Of a DNA stretch of 64,000 bases, positions 11,932-21,853 are shown piece by piece. The DNA is taken from contig JAAOOA010001587.1 of NCBI GenBank assembly GCA_012861695.1, positions 1-64,000 of the forward strand, written 5' to 3'. The stretch's first letter is position 1. Every line of letters begins with the position of its first letter. The notes under the pieces were generated by a model that saw only the letters and a program-made list of their open reading frames with translations, was not told where the DNA came from and made no database searches. Made by a program: the position numbers and the translations under genes. The DNA comes from Trematomus loennbergii (Eukaryota; Chordata; Actinopteri; Perciformes; Nototheniidae).

Positions 11932-13350
11932 ACAGAAGGATTCACACTTGTATTTCCGGATCCACACTTGTGTTTTTAATGCACACACAAATGTGTTCCG
12001 TTTCATATACATGTAAATAAAATCCAAATACAGAAAAAAGTTTTACATATGTATTTTTGATCCTCACATATTTGTTTTCCGTTTAAATCCCCTGCACCTA
12101 CAAACACAAACCGCTTTCTGTGCATGGATCGCTGTGCATTCGTGTGTGGGTTTTTTGAGACTCCCTGACGGTGACCCGATTCGTACTTGTAATTTTTTCT
12201 ATCTATAGCCAATCAGATGTCTCCTAAATTCTAAGCCAATCACATGAGCGCGTCCCCATGAGGGTAGATTTCTTGCGTTCATGTCACTTCATATACGCAT
12301 TTTGCGCTGTCCGGAGCAGGGTTTCCGCGGACAGAATTTACCGGTTATGTTTCAATAATAATAATAATAAGAATTGTGTAGCAGAGTTTCCGTTAGCAGG
12401 TAATTACCGGACTATGACCGGATAAGAACACGGGAGTAAGGATCATCTCTTTTCCTCTCTCCCTCCCTCTCTCCTGACAGCCCGTCAGTTTCTCATGCAG
12501 CTCACTAAAACTTCACTCGCGTTTATGTCCATATCGATCAGATCCAGCTCTCCTGATCGGCCTTTATAGAGAGCACCGATCAAACTATTAAGAGTGAATA
12601 TCGGCCGATAATGACCGGCGGGGCTCCCCCGTTGACAGTTCACTGTCTAGCACTGGCTTCGTAGTGCACTGATCGATTAGGCTAAGCTAACCTGTAGCTG
12701 CTTCCTCCACACTCACAACAACTTCATACAGACATAAATAAAGCAGCTGTATTCGCCATACAGGAAACACACATTTAAAACGGTTTTGCCTGCCGTTTTG
12801 TGTAGACAAGCATTCATTAATGGTTCGGAAAGAGGCACTGTCCCTTAATAATATAAAGGCTTGTATTTGCGTGCATTTCCTGCTCGGAAAGTGGCAATGT
12901 ACTGAGAGTGGAAGTGTCCTGAGATTAGCGCCTGCAGGCAGGCTCCATGGACCTGTCAGCTCCGGACAGCGCAAAATGCGTACATGAAGCGCTACGTCAT
13001 GAACGCAAGAAATCTACCCTCGGGGGGCGCGCTCATGTGATTGGCTTAGAATTGAGGAGACATCTGATTGGCTATAGATAGAAAAAATTACAAGTACGAA
13101 TCGGGTCACCGTCAGGGGAGTCTCAAAAAATCCACACACGAATGCACAGCGATCCATGCACAGAAAGCGGTTTGTGTTTGCAGGTGCAGAGGTTTTAAAC
13201 GGAAAACAAATATGTGAGGATCAAAAATACATATGTAAAACTTTTTTCTGTATTTGGATTTTATTTACATGAATATGAAACGGAACACATTTGTGTTTGC
13301 ATTGAAAAACACAAGTGTGGATCCGGAAATACAAGTGTGAGTCCTTCTGT
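11932..13350. mobile_element. Long hairpin (foldback) DNA element
   Basis: Near-perfect inverted arms at 11932-12317 and 12959-13350 (about 390 bp each) flank a loop of about 640 bp. The outer ends read ACAGAAGGA..ACACTTGTATTTCCGG and the mirror image. The loop contains no transposase. Its part at 12690-12830 matches, in reverse complement, a diverged stretch at about 22820-23020 inside the ubiquitin-like gene intron. No convincing target duplication was found. The family is unknown; a foldback or MITE type is likely. Confidence 0.85.
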
Positions 13351-13431
13351 GTGCATGTGTGTATTATGAGACTGTTCTGAGCCCATACCGGTGAGCCAGA
13401 TTGTACTCTCTCCTATTGTACTCTCTCCATA

Positions 13432-13929
13432 GTGCCTATTCAAGTAAAGTCTAAGAAGGGACATGAAACATTCCTAACATATGCCTTCCTGGATCCTGGG
13501 AGCTCAGCATCATTCTGCACGGAGCGGCTGATGAACAAACTGAATCTCAGGGGAAGAAGAACAGACATTCTCCTTCGGACAATGGGTCAGGAGAAAATAG
13601 TTGGAAGTCACATTGTTTCTGACCTGCATGTGGCTGGATTAGACAGCAGTCATTATTGTGAGCTGCCTGACACCTACACCCAGAAAACTATGCCAGTTCA
13701 TCGAGGCAACATTCCTCGGCAGAAAGACCTTCAGAGATGGCCTCACCTGAAACATGTAATGATTACTGAGATTGATTCAGATGTGGACCTGTTGATTGGG
13801 ACTAATGTTCCTGAGGCACTGGAGCCATGGGAAGTTATTCGGAGTGTAGACGGGGCCCATATGCAGTCAAAACTATGCTGGGTTGGACTGTCAATGGACC
13901 TCTCAGAGGAGACAGGAGTAGTGAAATGA
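13432..13929 (+). pseudogene. BEL/Pao protease fragment, copy 2
   Basis: Protease-like segment with 'FLDPGSSASFCTERLM' and 'DVDLLIGTNVPEALEPWEV', equivalent to the end of the gag/protease frame in copy 1. One G is missing from a G run near 13853 compared with copy 1. That moves translation out of frame before the reverse transcriptase. Confidence 0.85.
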
Positions 13930-15914
13930 CTTGTGGACAGCCAGATGTCACTGTCAATAGGATATCTGTTGCAAACCTTGAAGATCTGTGGAAGCAGCAG
14001 CTAAAGGCTGATTTCCCTGAATGCAGTCAGGATGAGCAGATGGGACCGTCAAGAGAGGACTGTCACTTTATGGAGTACGTCACAAAGTCTGCTAAGTTGA
14101 TGGATGGCCATTACTGCATTGGCTTACCTTTAAGGAAAAGGGATGTTAGTATGCCAAACAACAGGAGAGTAGCAGAACAACGTACACTGAGCCTCAAGAG
14201 AAGGTTTGATAAAGATGCTTCATTTCATGCTGATTACACCGCTTTCATGAATGACATCCTTTCAAAGGGCTATGCAGAGAAAGTGCAAGTTGTGGATCTG
14301 GAACGCAGTGACGGCAGGGTATGGTATATACCACACCATGGTGTATACCACCCAAAGAAGAAAAAGATCAGGGTCGTATTTGACTGTGCAGCTACATTCC
14401 AGGGAACATCGCTGAATGCGCAGCTCCTACAGGGACCAGATCTTACCAGCACACTGGTTGGAGTCATGACAAGATTCAGAAAGGAACCTGTTGTACTCAT
14501 GGCAGACATTGAAGCCATGTTTCATCAGGTTCGAGTACCAGCTGAGGATTCAGATCTGTTGAGGTTTCTCTGGTGGCCAAATGGAGATCATCATCAGAAC
14601 TTAGAAGAGCACAGAATGGTTGCACATCTGTTTGGAGCTACATCGTCGCCAAGTTGTGCTAGTTTTGCCCTTAGAAAGTGTGCAGAGGACCATCGGGAGC
14701 AGTTCAGCCCCAAAGTAATCAACACTGTCCTGCACAATTTCTATGTTGATGATTGTCTAACATCTGTGGTCTCAGAGGAGGAGGCAGTGGCACTCTATCA
14801 TGACCTTTGTGCACTTTGTGCTCAAGGGGGTTTTCATCTCACAAAGTGGATTAGCAACAGACGTACCGTGCTTGCTGCTATACCTTCGATGGAGAGAGCG
14901 AAAGAAGTTAAGGATCTGGACTTGGATAATGACACACTCCCTGTGGAAAGAGCATTGGGCGTACAGTGGTGTGTTGAGTCAGATGTCTTTAAGTTCAAGA
15001 TCATGATCAAGGACAAACCCATAACCAGAAGAGGGATCCTTTCCATGGTCAGCTCAATCTTTGACCCATTAGGAATATTGGCACCTGTGGTCCTATCAGC
15101 CAAGATGATTCTTCAAGACTTGTGCAGAAGGGAACTTGGTTGGGATGATATTATACCAGCCTCAGCTGCACAAGAGTGGAAAAGTTGGCTGAAGGAGCTC
15201 TGCAATCTCGAAGAGTTTAAAGTTGACAGATGCCTAAAACCGGTGGATTTTGGGGAAGTGACCTCTGCTCAGCTACACCACTTTGCAGATGCAAGTGAAG
15301 ACGGCTATGGAACAGTGACTTACCTGTTATTACATAACATCAAAGGACAAGTGCACTGTGTCTTCATTATGGGAAAAGCTAGAGTGGCCCCATTGAAACC
15401 AATAACCATCCCTCGAATGGAATTGACGGCTGCCGTGGTTGCAAGTCGTATGGACAAGATGTGTAGGAAGGAGCTGCAAATGCAACTTAAAGACTCCATC
15501 TTTTGGACTGATAGTACTTCCGTATTAAAGTACATCAGTAATGAGACCTTAAGGTTTCGTACATTCGTCGCAAACAGGGTTTCAAAAATACGCAGTGTAT
15601 CAAATCCATCTCAGTGGAGATATGTTCCCACCGCAAGCAATCCTGCCGACTGGGCTTCCAGGGGAGTCAAAGTGGAAACGCTCCTGAAAGATGACACATG
15701 GGTGTCTGGACCTCAGTTTCTCACTGGACCTGAAGAACAGTGGCCTGTGAACCCTGATGGCTCTGAAATGGCACCAGAAGACCCTGAGGTCAAGATAAGT
15801 CTGAATGTGAACGCTGTGCAGGTTGAAAAAGAGATGGATGCTGTAACCCGATTGATCAATCACTTCTCTTCTTGGATCCACCTGAAGAAGACGGTTGGTT
15901 GGATCCTTAGTTGA
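13827..15914 (+). pseudogene. BEL/Pao reverse transcriptase/RNase H, copy 2
   Basis: An uninterrupted 695-codon frame with the RT core ('VVLMADIEAMFHQVRV', 'FYVDDCL') and RNase H motifs ('HHFADASEDGYGTV', 'MELTAAVVASRM', 'FWTDSTSVLKYI'). It lacks the frameshift seen in copy 1. It ends in a stop at 15912-15914 because a G is missing next to the large deletion, so it has no integrase. The following open stretch (to 16101) is the tail of the integrase C-terminal domain. Confidence 0.9.
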
Positions 15915-16344
15915 AAAACCTGCTGCTGTGCTCATAGTCGATGACTCAGCACCTCGCAACTCATGGCTTACAGGAAGGATTGTACAAACCATTCCAGACA
16001 GAAGAGGACTTGTACGTCAGGTGCGAGTGAAGACAAAAACTAGCTATCTGGACAGGCCTATCACAAAGATCTGCCTTCTTCAGGAAGCAGAAGAGCCGTG
16101 AGGAAATTAGTGGGTTATTGAACTTCATAGACCTTGACATTGACGTTTTTTCCGACTTTTTACCAAGTGATAGTAAAGATCACTCCTTCATAGGCTAACA
16201 AACTATATATTTTTCTTTTTTGCCTAAAGAAGAAAAGGACACTTTAACAAAGGACGTTTTTATCCTTAAAAGTTTTTTCCTTGATTGTCTCCTACATCTT
16301 TTTCAGTTGTGTAATTATTATGTTGATATAATTAGGGGCCGGAA

Positions 16345-16524
16345 TGTAGGAGCCACATTTGAAGTAGTAGTTTCTGTGTTTATTACGGGACATGTTTTTG
16401 AGTCACTTTAGGTGGTGGGCGTGTCAAAGGATTTGTGTGGTGACGTTTGGTTATATCCGGTTGCTTTTACCTGCACATTTTGTGAGATGGAGGGGGAGTG
16501 AACTGGAGAAGGACAATTTTTGTT

Positions 16525-16556
<32 letters not shown>

Positions 16557-16730
16557 TGCACACATGCACGCATAATATACATATGGATATGGACTATTGA
16601 ACTTTTGCTAAGAAAATAAAAGGTCAAACGCATACTGTTTGGAAAGACTGAGTTTTTGCGCGTCCACAGTGTTTTTTCTCTTGTTTAGTCCCTCGCAGCA
16701 CTTTGTTTGAAAGTTTACTGCCGCAATACT
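16345..16730 (+). repeat. BEL/Pao 3' LTR, copy 2
   Basis: Starts TGTAGGAGCC after the polypurine tract AGGGGCCGGAA and ends CCGCAATAC at the junction with the next element. A GCAC run at 16527-16556 (ACGC/GCACGCAC units) is longer than in copy 1. AATAAAAG lies near 16615. Confidence 0.88.
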
Positions 16731-17893
16731 AGGTATAAATCAATCGATATACTTATCGGATATGCACAAACAAGCTTACAAGCTGAGATTCCACATATTC
16801 TAGAAATATAAGTATCATCACTGAGCGATCAGAACTCGCGACAGGGGAAGCAAATACAGACATCACACGACGTAGCTTTAGGTAGCAAAACATGGAGATA
16901 TGCTCACCTTTTGCAGAATAACAATTCTGATCAAAAACGAGAAAAACGCAGCTGAAGGTTAATCCATAGGTTAATCCAATGTGGATCAGTCAAAAACTGA
17001 GTTTTCATTAGCTGCTAATGGTAGCTTCCAGAGTGTATGACAGCTTCCTGTTTTGTCTCCTTGGATACGAGTCCAAACAACTCACAGACTGCACCGGGCG
17101 CTCACGTAGGAGCCCTGTGACCATCATATTTGACGACGCTGATAGGCTGAAATTATGTTTCGCGGCATAGTTTACACGTTACAGATAGCAACAGTCAGCT
17201 GCTAGTGGCTGCTGCTGCACTGGTTGAGGGCTCCTCTCTTAGCGCCCAGACGAGAGAAGGTACACGGGCAAGGCCAGGCAGGAAACATGTGACTTATCAG
17301 TAACTTTAGACATCGTAACACAATTTTAAACGAGATTTTATTGTAGATTATACATTTTACTGATACCAATTATATAATATTTACCTTGTTCATTAAAAAT
17401 AAAAATATATATATTTTTTTAAATATATATATATTTTTTTTTTAATATGGGAAGAGGTGGGGCGGCGTCCCTAGCGCCCCTATGGACCGCGCCGCACTGC
17501 CTGAGACACAGTTTCGTGAGAAAAAAAACGGGGGAAAAAAGCCCTTTAATAATTTTGAGTGTTCCCAAAGCCCCGGTGTTCTGCAGTTTGTGTGGGCCTA
17601 CTGTACTGTTGCACAGTTTATGCTGTAGAAACTATGTCCAGGACAAGGTGTTTGGAAGTTTTGGAAGATTCATAGCTAACCACACTGAAGTTATGGAGGT
17701 ATTGATCAGTCTTCTCATATTTTAAGCCTCAAATTGTCCTTCCCCCCCCCCCTCTAACATCACCAGAAGTCATAATTTAGGGGGTCTTTTCTCAAAATTG
17801 TTTACTGGGGGAGCATCCCCCCGGACCCCCCTAGTATTGTTTGGTCACCATTTCCACAGCCCCACCTAAAATATTTTCCACCAGCCGCCACTG
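16731..17893. mobile_element. hAT-like element, scrambled copy
   Basis: It consists of two parts of the element seen intact at 24309-25657. Part 16731-17504 is the left half in reverse complement (its TIR end lies at about 17470-17504). Part 17511-17893 is the right half in direct orientation and ends CCAGCCGCCACTG. The internal stretch corresponding to 25134-25263 is missing. No transposase frame is visible. The left edge abuts the BEL/Pao LTR directly. Confidence 0.85.
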
Positions 17894-18560
17894 GTGGCAG
17901 ACTACAGCGCCACTTACAGGCCTGGCATATGCACTACAGCGTCTCCAGCACTTTCGAGCGGCAATGGCCGGCCGTGGCCCAACCCCACATTCCCCTGATA
18001 GGTGGAGAGTTGGCCCAATAGCCGTAGCGCCACTGTCCTGACGTCAGGACAGTGTTCAAATCTGGATCAGTTTTGATCAGATCCGTTGCAGCCCCTTTTT
18101 TAGAGATTTGGGTATGGAGAAAAATAGAGAGGGTTGTGTTTTCTGACACTTGGTGAGTTCCCTGGAACACCGGGGACACATATTCATGTATAAAAGTGCA
18201 TTTTGCATGATAGGTCCCCTTTAAATTAACAAATAAATGTTATGTTTTTCAGCGTTACCTGGTGATTTCAAAGAAAGCTCTCTGGAAAATGTTGACTTAC
18301 TGTCAGTGTTCGACATGAAGCTACCTTACATTACACAGTCACAGGGGAGTGATTTGTAAAATATCCATAAAGAAAAAGAAAATCTGCTTGCAGTTCTGTT
18401 TCATATGGGTGTTGAGAGATGTATCCATATCTCTTAATTTTGCTCTCAAAGTGCACCAGATTGATGCTTTTAACATCAATATTTTTTTTTTAAAGTTCCG
18501 GGGGGGGGGGGGGGGTTATGCGCATGCCCCCGGACCCCCTAGAGGAGGTGAGATATGATT
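17894..18560. repeat. Remnants of interspersed repeats, including a 24-bp palindrome
   Basis: No gene is visible. 17905-17945 (ACAGCGCCACTTACAGGC..) resembles 48060-48105. 18385-18480 matches 47565-47660 and 48112-48190 (TGCACCAGATTGATGC). A perfect 24-bp palindrome with central TGACGTCA occupies 18031-18054. There is a long G run at about 18500-18517. Confidence 0.55.
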
Positions 18561-18657
18561 GGAGACGACCAGCCAATCAGAATTGACCTTCTCGAGTTCT
18601 CCGATTGGTTGGTTTTGTGGCACATTTGTAACGCTGTGACAACTTGAGCGAGCAGGC

Positions 18658-19948
18658 CAATATGGTCTAGCTGCGGCCGCGGCAAGTACACGACACTACA
18701 CGACACGCCCCCTACACGACACGCCCACCTGACACGACACTACGGTGGCTGAGAGACATTAGTGATCTCCAGTGTGCTGGGCAGTGTGGCGGCGGAGGGA
18801 GCCGAGGGCACCACCGGAGGAGAGGCGAGCGATGACAGCAGCATCACTGTGGTGCAGCTCCCCGCACAGACTGAGGGGACTTGTTACACGGAGCCCATCA
18901 CCGGGGAAGCCTGCGGCGGGAGAAGGCGGTCTGCTCGGCCTGCCCTTGGCTCTGGGGTCCCTCCTTAAAAAAAGTCTCATCATACTTAATCCTAGACAGT
19001 AGCACATGGTATATATTGTACGACTTTGTCATTTTTTTAATGTTGATATGTATTCGCTCATAGCCTACTGTGCCTTTCACCCAGACAATACAAGTGAATT
19101 TTGAAATGACAAATAGGTTTATGTTTCAAGTTTATTTGCATTAAAAACGTGTTTTTAAACCCTTCTGTTCAAAGTTGATATTTTGTTTCTTAAAAGATTA
19201 AATCTTTAAAAACATGCTGTTTGCCATTTTTAAAGTTTGATGGAAGAAATTAAAATATAGGTCACTGACGTGGAGCTTTAGGCCTGCAATGCTTTCAAAA
19301 AAAATGTTGGTGTTGTTTCAGTTTTGAGTGAATATGGATGTTAAATTCACAAATGAGTATGAATAATCTTGAACAAGAACAGGATCTTGAGCCATGATGT
19401 TTTTAAAGTACAGAAACATTCAGAATGCATGACGATTCCTTCAAAGGTTTTGTAATAGACCCCTAGTACTTTTAATTTATAAAGTAATAATAATACATGT
19501 GAATGATTGAGCTCATTAGTGGCCTGACTGGCCCTCCTAATTTGGTCCTTAATGACCCCATGATGTGATTATGTATATCTTAAAACCTTTAACAACTATA
19601 TTTAGATGTTCACAAATATCTACATTTATGTATAAATACATGTGTAGCAGTTAGACAAACATAATTAATAGATTATCTCATTAAAACCTATTTTATATAT
19701 TAAACCACCGTTTGTTGACAAAATGATTTGGGTTGAAAGTTATACTGTTGTGTCTCAAACGGATAGACTAGGTTATTAATTGATTTGCCTAATAGTTGCT
19801 TAAAATGCTACAATAACATTTGCAATTCGTTTTTAATCTGCAATGTACGATCTCTCAGCCACCGTAGTGTCGTGTCAGGTGGGCGTGTCGTGTAGGGGGC
19901 GTGTCGTGTAGTGTCGTGTACTTGCCGCGGCCGCAGCTGGACCCTTAT
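18658..19948. mobile_element. Long-TIR DNA element, Mutator-like, with GC-rich cargo
   Basis: The inverted repeats 18664-18756 and 19851-19943 are 93 bp and identical apart from one base near the ends. They contain repeated TACACGACAC motifs. A 9-bp direct repeat, CGAGCAGGC, lies at 18649-18657 and 19949-19957. Long TIRs with a 9-bp target duplication are typical of Mutator-like elements. The interior starts with a GC-rich, coding-like stretch (18762-18968) and then becomes AT-rich. No transposase is present. The GC-rich part may be captured host sequence; I could not identify its source. Confidence 0.75.
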
Positions 19949-20165
19949 CGAGCAGGCAGGCAAAGCTGAGCGCGCACAGGGTGGAGAGGTCGAGCGAGGG
20001 AGAGAGAGCGCGTGCAGCGGTCTGCTTGCGCACGGAGCAGGAGTTTTATGAGAGAAAATATATTTCTCTATGCTCAAAAATGTTCAAGTGCGCCCTCAAT
20101 AGCATTTTCTATGCTCAACATGTTTCATTGCGTGCTCAGGATAGAGGCACAAATATAACGCCATA

Positions 20166-20562
20166 AAAAACAGCTTCTTCCACCAGGCTGTCAGGATGCT
20201 GAACTCTCACACACATCCAGCACCAGACACTTTTTCTACTACGCTGTAACGCTGCTATGGACAGTCATTGCACTACTGTACATATTTTAAGTGTAATATA
20301 TTCATCCTCATCCGTTTAAGTGACTATTATTTTGTAAATATTGACTATTGTTCCTTTTTATTTATGCCTCTTAATGTGTGTCTATGTTTGATTATGTATG
20401 TGTATATAAGTGGGTGTACAGGTTTGTATGTATATATCCATATATGTATTTTTTATATATTTTATTTGTATTCCTCGGGATGGTGAGAGACAGCATTTCG
20501 ATCTGCCTGTCTGTATCACACACACAATGAAATTGACGATAAAGTTGACTTTGACTTCAGAA
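20166..20562 (+). mobile_element. Rex1-like LINE, 3' end
   Basis: It begins with the conserved end of the LINE coding region (CAGCTTCTTCCACCAGGCTG), continues with an AT-rich 3' UTR, and ends with GATAAAGTTGACTTTGACTT. Only the last about 400 bp remain. 19949-20165 before it shows no recognisable feature. Confidence 0.65.
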
Positions 20563-20745
20563 ATAATCATATCTGTATATAATAACAGTTTTATCTCATT
20601 TCTTTTTATTTCATGTTTTAATTCACATTACCTTCCCAGTCCTGTGTTTGCTCTGCCTCTTATTGCTGTTGCTGATACATAATTTGAACTCCCTACGGTT
20701 TAAATAATGGTCCTATTTTATGTTATGTAGGAAAATAAATAATAC

Positions 20746-20836
20746 CTGTCCAAAGGAAATCCAGAACATCCGGTCCGTTGACAAACTTCAGAGTGGTGTC
20801 TCTGCGGTCGTATCTTTTCTGCTGCTGTGCAGTCAT
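20746..20836 (-). other. Possible first coding exon of an unknown gene
   Basis: On the minus strand an ATG at 20836 opens a 30-codon frame beginning 'MTAQQQKRYDRRDTTLKFVN' and running through 'GPDVLDFLWT'. It reaches AG then GTATTATTT, a plausible splice donor. The charged, protein-like composition stands out from the AT-rich surroundings. I found no continuation exon to the left, and it could belong to a transposable element. Elsewhere in 20563-21475 I see only AT-rich sequence and a possible MITE end near 20945-21010. Confidence 0.3.
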
Positions 20837-21475
20837 GTTGTCAGCTCCTCTGCTCTCCGTTGAAATGAGAGAAGTTTGAGATTGGCTGCTAAATCTCATT
20901 TCAGGTCGGCCATTTACAAGAAGTCATGTGATGAATGCTGGAAATCAGTCTCTTCTCCTAAATCCTTTTGAATTCTCCTATCCACTATCCCTTAACCCCG
21001 TGACGTTTCACACAGAGGTCAAGGGATATACGTTAGGAGCTGATTTTTGGACTATTCGACTGCAACCCCTGTATCGCAAGCCTCGTGCTGCTTTTGTAAC
21101 CCGCGTGGCAATAACGTCTATACTCGCTAAGCACATTATTGTTCGACCGTGATGTACTGTTTTAACTTTACTTTTCTCAAATTAGAAAGAGGGAGTATTT
21201 TCTAGTAAAAAGAATGACACAAGAGTATTGTGATATTAGTCAATATTATTTTGACAACGTGTTAGATAAGGCTAGAAATGCAGTGGAGCAATTTGGTGGA
21301 CAATCTGTAGCAATAATGGAATATCAGGGGATAATTTCAGCAATGTATGAACTTGTAGATCATTACACATGACTGTTGTATATGGTTTTCTGTCGATGCT
21401 GCACAGGCATTATGATGCAGACTGCTCTACAGTGGCCAAAGTGTATATGTGTAAAGCCAGATGTTAGATATAAAG

Positions 21476-21600
21476 GTAATACGATAAGATATACTTTATT
21501 GATCCCAATACAGTTTCAAATAAACATAACATTGAAACATCTCGAAATTGAAAATTGAAAAAACAGAACTTTAAAGTAAAATGTAAACATAATGACAGTG
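21476..21600 (-). repeat. Rex1-type LINE 3' tail fragment
   Basis: On the minus strand it ends ..TTGGGATCAATAAAGTATATCTTATC, the typical 3' tail also seen at about 38580-38622. The sequence carries a GAAATTGAAA motif at 21544-21553. Confidence 0.55.
21544..21553 (+). promoter_or_regulatory. Candidate ISRE/IRF motif upstream of the ubiquitin-like gene
   Basis: GAAATTGAAA fits GAAANNGAAA, the core of interferon-stimulated response elements. It lies about 300 bp upstream of the first ATG of the ubiquitin-like gene, within or next to a LINE tail. The motif alone is short and could be chance. Confidence 0.35.
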
Positions 21601-21853
21601 GAAGATATATCAGAAGATATATTTTTACATTAACTGGTTTTATATAGGCTAATTTCAGTGTTTTTTGGAATGAAAGAATTGTACGGTGTCATGTTGAAAT
21701 ATTTAATAATGTAATCATATACCATACTCATCCTGTAAAAATACAATTCTACAAAAAAAAAGTCAAACTCATGGCACAAAAAAACTAACACTTTAAACGA
21801 CTAACCTCTGCTTTCATAGCAACATTGGTTTAATCGATGATTATATATTAGAA

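Larger units (their letters stand above)
13393..16730 (+). mobile_element. BEL/Pao LTR retrotransposon, copy 2, truncated and internally deleted
   Basis: Opposite in orientation to copy 1 and nearly identical to it. It starts abruptly inside the protease region, lacks gag and 5' LTR, and has the 3' LTR at 16345-16730. At 15927-15931 the sequence jumps from the RNase H/connection region directly to the last part of integrase. Compared with copy 1, about 1.31 kb (6402-7712 there) is missing, with TGTGC shared at both edges. Near 13410-13435 there is a 15-bp tandem duplication (ATTGTACTCTCTCCT) absent from copy 1. Confidence 0.94.

Noticed and set aside
18762..18968. CREB/ATF-like domain because of 'ITVVQLP'
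   Set aside because: The similarity is a few residues only, with no neighbouring conserved segments. It is kept as an unidentified captured fragment.
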